From an uncultured Roseateles sp. (GTDB lineage: Bacteria; Pseudomonadota; Gammaproteobacteria; Burkholderiales; Burkholderiaceae_C), in contig NZ_CAMFJS010000026.1 of assembly GCF_945956965.1 (NCBI RefSeq), positions 1-64,000 of the forward strand: a stretch of DNA of 64,000 nt. Direction: 5' to 3'. Shown one piece after another: positions 61,295 to 64,000 of this stretch (positions within the stretch are counted from its first letter, which is position 1; each line of letters opens with the position of its first letter). The position numbers were made by a program, and so were the translations under genes. The notes beneath the pieces are model-generated. The model made no database searches, was not told the DNA's origin, and was given only the letters and a program-made list of their open reading frames with translations.

Positions 61295-62443
61295 ATGAAG
61301 CCGACGACTCGCTTGACGCCAAAGAGCTTCATCGCAGCGGCTGGTAAGCGGGCTGCGCGCTGGCTTGGAGTGGCCTTGGCATTTGCGGCGCCCCTGGATG
61401 CCGTGGCGGCTGATCCTGCTCGGCTGCGCGTGGCCATCGCCGCGAATGCGCAGCCGCCCTTCGTGGTTTGGGCAGACGCGCAAGCCAGCCGAGGCATTGA
61501 TCTGGAGATCTACCGCGCCATCGCCGAGGCGCTGCGCTTAAAGCTGGACCCGCAGTTGCTGCCGCGGCCAAGAATCGACGCAGCTGCCGCCGCGGGCGAG
61601 CTGGATTTGATTTGCCATACCTCTCCGAACCTGAGTCGCGATGCCGCGCTTTATCGCTGGAGTGCGTCTTTGCTGGAATTGCCCGACTTGCTGGTGGGGC
61701 ACACCAGTGCTAGCCCGGTGGATCAGGCGGAGCAACTCGCGCGCGGCAGCGTGGTCGGGACATTGCTGGGCAACCCCTATGCACGCTTGGATGCCCGCTT
61801 TGCCGACGGCAGCTTGCAGCGCGACGATGTCATCAGCGAAGACCGTCTGCTGAAGAAAATTCAGCTGCTGCGCCACCCCTATGGCGTGCTGAACCAGCAA
61901 AGCCTCAGCTGGGTGGCGGAGAACGGTGAGCTCAGCGGCATTGCGCCCTGGCGTGCGCCCGTAGGCCTGAACAATTACCACTGCGCCTGGCCCAAGAACA
62001 GCCCGGTCAATGGGCAAGCGCTGTTGGATGCCGTCGAGGCCTTGCGCGGGTCTGGGGGCTTGAGCCAGATCGTCGCGCGCTATACCCGCCCGGCACTGGC
62101 CGTGGTGGTCTCCAACCGCAGCGCGATTCAAGGGATAGAGCGGGATACCTTGGCCGATCTATTCATGGGGCGCCGGCAAGCCCTGGCGGGTGGCGCGGCG
62201 CCGAATCTTTTGATGAGCGCCGGGCCGGAGCGGGATCAGTTCTTCAGCGCCGTCTTGCGCAAAGCACCGGCCGAGTACCGCACGGCCTGGTCGGCCCAGC
62301 AGTTCGGTGGGCGGCTACGCCCGCCGCTGGAATTGCGTGATGCTGAAAGCGTACGCGGCCATTTGCAGCGCCACCCTGAGGCGCTGGGCTTTGTGCCGCT
62401 GGCGCTGGTGGATGCCAGCCTGCGCATCGTCTACATGCCTTGA
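61295..62443 (+). CDS. Two-domain periplasmic binding protein (SBP_bac_3-like plus PstS-like)
   Basis: 382-aa exported protein. After a signal region (WLGVALAFAAPLDAVAA) the first 265 residues resemble an amino-acid-type binding protein (LRVAIAANAQPPFVVWADAQ, GIDLEIYRAIAEALRLKL). Residues 267-382 (ALAVVVSNRSAIQGIERDTL, ADLFMGRRQALAGGAAP, then ALGFVPLALVDASLRIV) are homologous to the whole small binding protein at 38130-38639. The fusion is unusual. ATG 61295 is used; a TTG at 61277 would overlap the porin-like gene. Ligand unknown. It is convergent with the RlmN-like gene. Confidence 0.8.
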   Translation: MKPTTRLTPKSFIAAAGKRAARWLGVALAFAAPLDAVAADPARLRVAIAANAQPPFVVWADAQASRGIDLEIYRAIAEALRLKLDPQLLPRPRIDAAAAAGELDLICHTSPNLSRDAALYRWSASLLELPDLLVGHTSASPVDQAEQLARGSVVGTLLGNPYARLDARFADGSLQRDDVISEDRLLKKIQLLRHPYGVLNQQSLSWVAENGELSGIAPWRAPVGLNNYHCAWPKNSPVNGQALLDAVEALRGSGGLSQIVARYTRPALAVVVSNRSAIQGIERDTLADLFMGRRQALAGGAAPNLLMSAGPERDQFFSAVLRKAPAEYRTAWSAQQFGGRLRPPLELRDAESVRGHLQRHPEALGFVPLALVDASLRIVYMP

Positions 62444-62509
62444 TTTCGCGGCGACTTGCGCGCTCCGCTCGCTAGCGCTTGCTGCTGATTCGCGCCAATG
62501 CAAACGCCT

Positions 62510-63562
62510 TCAGTGTTTGGGCGGGGTGCGCCGCAAGATGACGGGCTGCAAGCCACCCGCCTGAGCGCGTGCGCGCAGCTGGCCGCAGCCGCCGTCCACA
62601 TCTTGACCCGCTGAGTCCCGCAGCTTGGTCAGCACGCCACGGCGGTGCAGATCCGCCGCAATGGCGCGAGCCTTGTCCCAGCTGGGACGATGGAAGGGCA
62701 GGTCGGGGATGCTGTTGTAGGGAATCATGTTCAGAATCGCGTACTTGCCGCGCAGCAGCGCAACGATGCCGTCGAGTTCCTCCGGCCCGTCGTTGACGCC
62801 GTCCAGCAGCGTCCATTGGTACTGAATCGGGTAAGCGCTGGCGCGGGCATATTGTTCGCCTAGGGTCACCAACTCATCGGGCGAGAGGCGCGGCGCGCGC
62901 GGCAGCAGTTGCGTGCGCAAGTCCGCTTTGCTGGTGTGCAGCGATAGCGCCAGCGCCGGCTTCACCGCGCCGGTGGGCAGGCTGTGCAGGCGCTCAAACA
63001 CGCGCGGATCGCCCACCGTGGAGAAGACCAGATTCTTGTGCGCGATATTGCCCACGCTGCCCAGCAGCTCGATGGCTTCCATCACATTGTCGAGGTTGTG
63101 CGCGGGCTCACCCATGCCCATGAACACGACCTTCTTGACCGGCCGTTGGCTGCGGGCTTGCGCCACCTGGGCAATGATCTCGGCACTGCTGACTTGGCGG
63201 ATCAGGCCGTCGCGCCCGGTCATGCAGAACAGGCAGCCGACGGCGCAACCCACCTGGCTGGAAACGCAGACGCCGTCCCGCGGCAAGAGCACGCTTTCCA
63301 CTGTCATGCCGTCTTGTAGAGCCAGCAGCAAGCGGGCCGAGCCGTCCTCGCCGGGGTGGCTGGAGACCAAGCGGGTCAGGCCTTGCAAGCGCGCATCCAG
63401 GTCGGGCAGGGCCTCTCGCACGGCCAGGGGCAGAAAGTCTTCGGGCCGGCGCCGGCCTGCCGTCAAGGGCAGAGCGCGCACCCATTGGCGCAGCACCCGC
63501 TGCACATGCAGAGGCTTGGCACCCAGGGCGCTCAGTTCTTGGCGGATATCTTCAATGCGCAT
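62510..63562 (-). CDS. RlmN-like radical-SAM RNA methyltransferase
   Basis: Radical SAM methyltransferase of the RlmN/Cfr family, which methylates C2 (RlmN) or C8 (Cfr) of adenine in 23S rRNA. The cluster motif is Cys106-x3-Cys110-x2-Cys113 in CAVGCLFCMTG. The methyl-carrying cysteine is in DVDGGCGQLRA near residue 325, and VFMGMGEPAHNLDNVMEA is conserved. The ATG at 63562 gives about 350 aa, a little shorter than E. coli RlmN (384). The N-terminus (MRIEDIRQELSALGAKPLHV) differs from typical RlmN, so this may be a paralogue. Confidence 0.85.
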   Translation of the reverse strand: MRIEDIRQELSALGAKPLHVQRVLRQWVRALPLTAGRRRPEDFLPLAVREALPDLDARLQGLTRLVSSHPGEDGSARLLLALQDGMTVESVLLPRDGVCVSSQVGCAVGCLFCMTGRDGLIRQVSSAEIIAQVAQARSQRPVKKVVFMGMGEPAHNLDNVMEAIELLGSVGNIAHKNLVFSTVGDPRVFERLHSLPTGAVKPALALSLHTSKADLRTQLLPRAPRLSPDELVTLGEQYARASAYPIQYQWTLLDGVNDGPEELDGIVALLRGKYAILNMIPYNSIPDLPFHRPSWDKARAIAADLHRRGVLTKLRDSAGQDVDGGCGQLRARAQAGGLQPVILRRTPPKH

Positions 63563-63784
63563 CTTGTGGCGGGCGGGGGAACTTTGGGGTGAGGTCGAGT
63601 CAGCAGCAGCAATCAAGGCGGACCATCAGTGTGGCCATTGTCTCTGTTGGCCAGAAAGGGTTGGTACAAACCCTGATCGGAGCCGTTTCTTCGGCTAAGC
63701 TGTCGAACAGCCGTACTGTGGAACTGCTTCTGACCTAGTCAAGTTGTTCTTCGATTGTTTTTTGAAAGTGCTGGATTCTCACCG

Positions 63785-64000
63785 ATGCTTGATTTGAACC
63801 GTGTGCAAAACGCCAGCCTGCGTCAGCGGCTGATGTCGGCCGAAGAAGCGGCTGCCCTGATCCCCGCTGGGGCCAATGTCGGCATGAGCGGCTTTACCGG
63901 CGCCGGCTATCCCAAGGTGATCCCGCAGGCACTGGCCGCGCGCATCGCCAGCGAGAACGCGGCAGGCCGGCCCTTCCGCATCGGCCTGTGGACAGGCGCT
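63785..64000 (+). CDS. Acetyl-CoA hydrolase / succinate CoA-transferase family, N-terminal part
   Basis: Start of a CoA-transferase running off the window. ATG 63785 opens MLDLNRVQNASLRQRLMSAE, then EAAALIPAGANVGMSGFTGAG and YPKVIPQALAARI, the diagnostic N-terminus of the SpcC/AarC/Ach1-type acetyl-CoA:succinate CoA-transferases. The Gly-rich FTGAGYPK segment is part of the CoA site. Only 72 codons are visible, with the catalytic glutamate beyond the end. It is divergent from the RlmN-like gene over 222 bases. Confidence 0.88.
   Translation, partial: MLDLNRVQNASLRQRLMSAEEAAALIPAGANVGMSGFTGAGYPKVIPQALAARIASENAAGRPFRIGLWTGA

Overview
The window is 64 kb of GC-rich chromosomal DNA, about 95% coding. 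It reads as a Burkholderiales betaproteobacterium, most likely of the Sphaerotilaceae/Roseateles/Rubrivivax type. This rests on gene content and order (paaABCDE with a TetR regulator, alaA-hom-thrC-moeA-moaD, moaE-crcB-clpB, a PEP-CTERM protein, a PA2778/PA2779 pair and a FimV-like protein). The genus is inference. I saw no rRNA, tRNA, CRISPR array, insertion sequence or prophage.

Layout. (1) 1-7635: phenylacetate catabolism: the epoxidase operon paaA(partial)BCDE, a PaaR-like TetR regulator, an orphan branched-chain-type binding protein, and paaZ after a strong inverted repeat. (2) 7670-13947: housekeeping and small genes (NlpC/P60 peptidase, YidB-like, HAD phosphatase, PIN-PhoH ATPase, Bcp peroxiredoxin, Mth938-like). 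(3) 14089-19614: alaA, hom, thrC, moeA, moaD. (4) 19646-35315: accessory block separating moaD from moaE. It holds an AdoMet decarboxylase, an outer-membrane barrel, a SoxR/questin-oxidase pair with a textbook SoxR operator, a frameshifted pseudogene with an octamer microsatellite, several small envelope proteins, a lipoprotein cytochrome c, an FKBP, and a reverse-strand cassette of SPFH, DUF4178, DUF350, PA2779, PA2778, membrane aminopropyltransferase and Tat-lipoprotein flavin oxidase. (5) 35555-42816: moaE, crcB and clpB, with an outer-membrane protein / periplasmic binding protein / diguanylate cyclase operon between crcB and clpB. (6) 42936-49930: L,D-transpeptidase with a TPR partner, a FimV-like protein, nadB, a ComFB-like gene and nadA. 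(7) 50033-55473: AraC regulator divergent from an MFS exporter and a ThDP enzyme, then rraA, an S4 protein and serB. (8) 55487-64000: mfd carrying a probable in-frame palindromic insertion, a PEP-CTERM protein, a second outer-membrane/binding-protein pair, an RlmN-like enzyme and the start of a CoA-transferase.

Most interesting. The 27.6-35.3 kb cassette plus the AdoMet decarboxylase at 19.6 kb looks like a membrane-associated polyamine synthesis/oxidation system tied to SPFH/DUF350/DUF4178 envelope proteins. The SoxR-questin oxidase pair suggests redox-cycling quinones inducing an enzyme that destroys them. Two paralogous outer-membrane/binding-protein pairs, one with a CHASE8-like diguanylate cyclase, look like an envelope-to-c-di-GMP relay. 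All identifications were made by reading the sequence; no database search was run.
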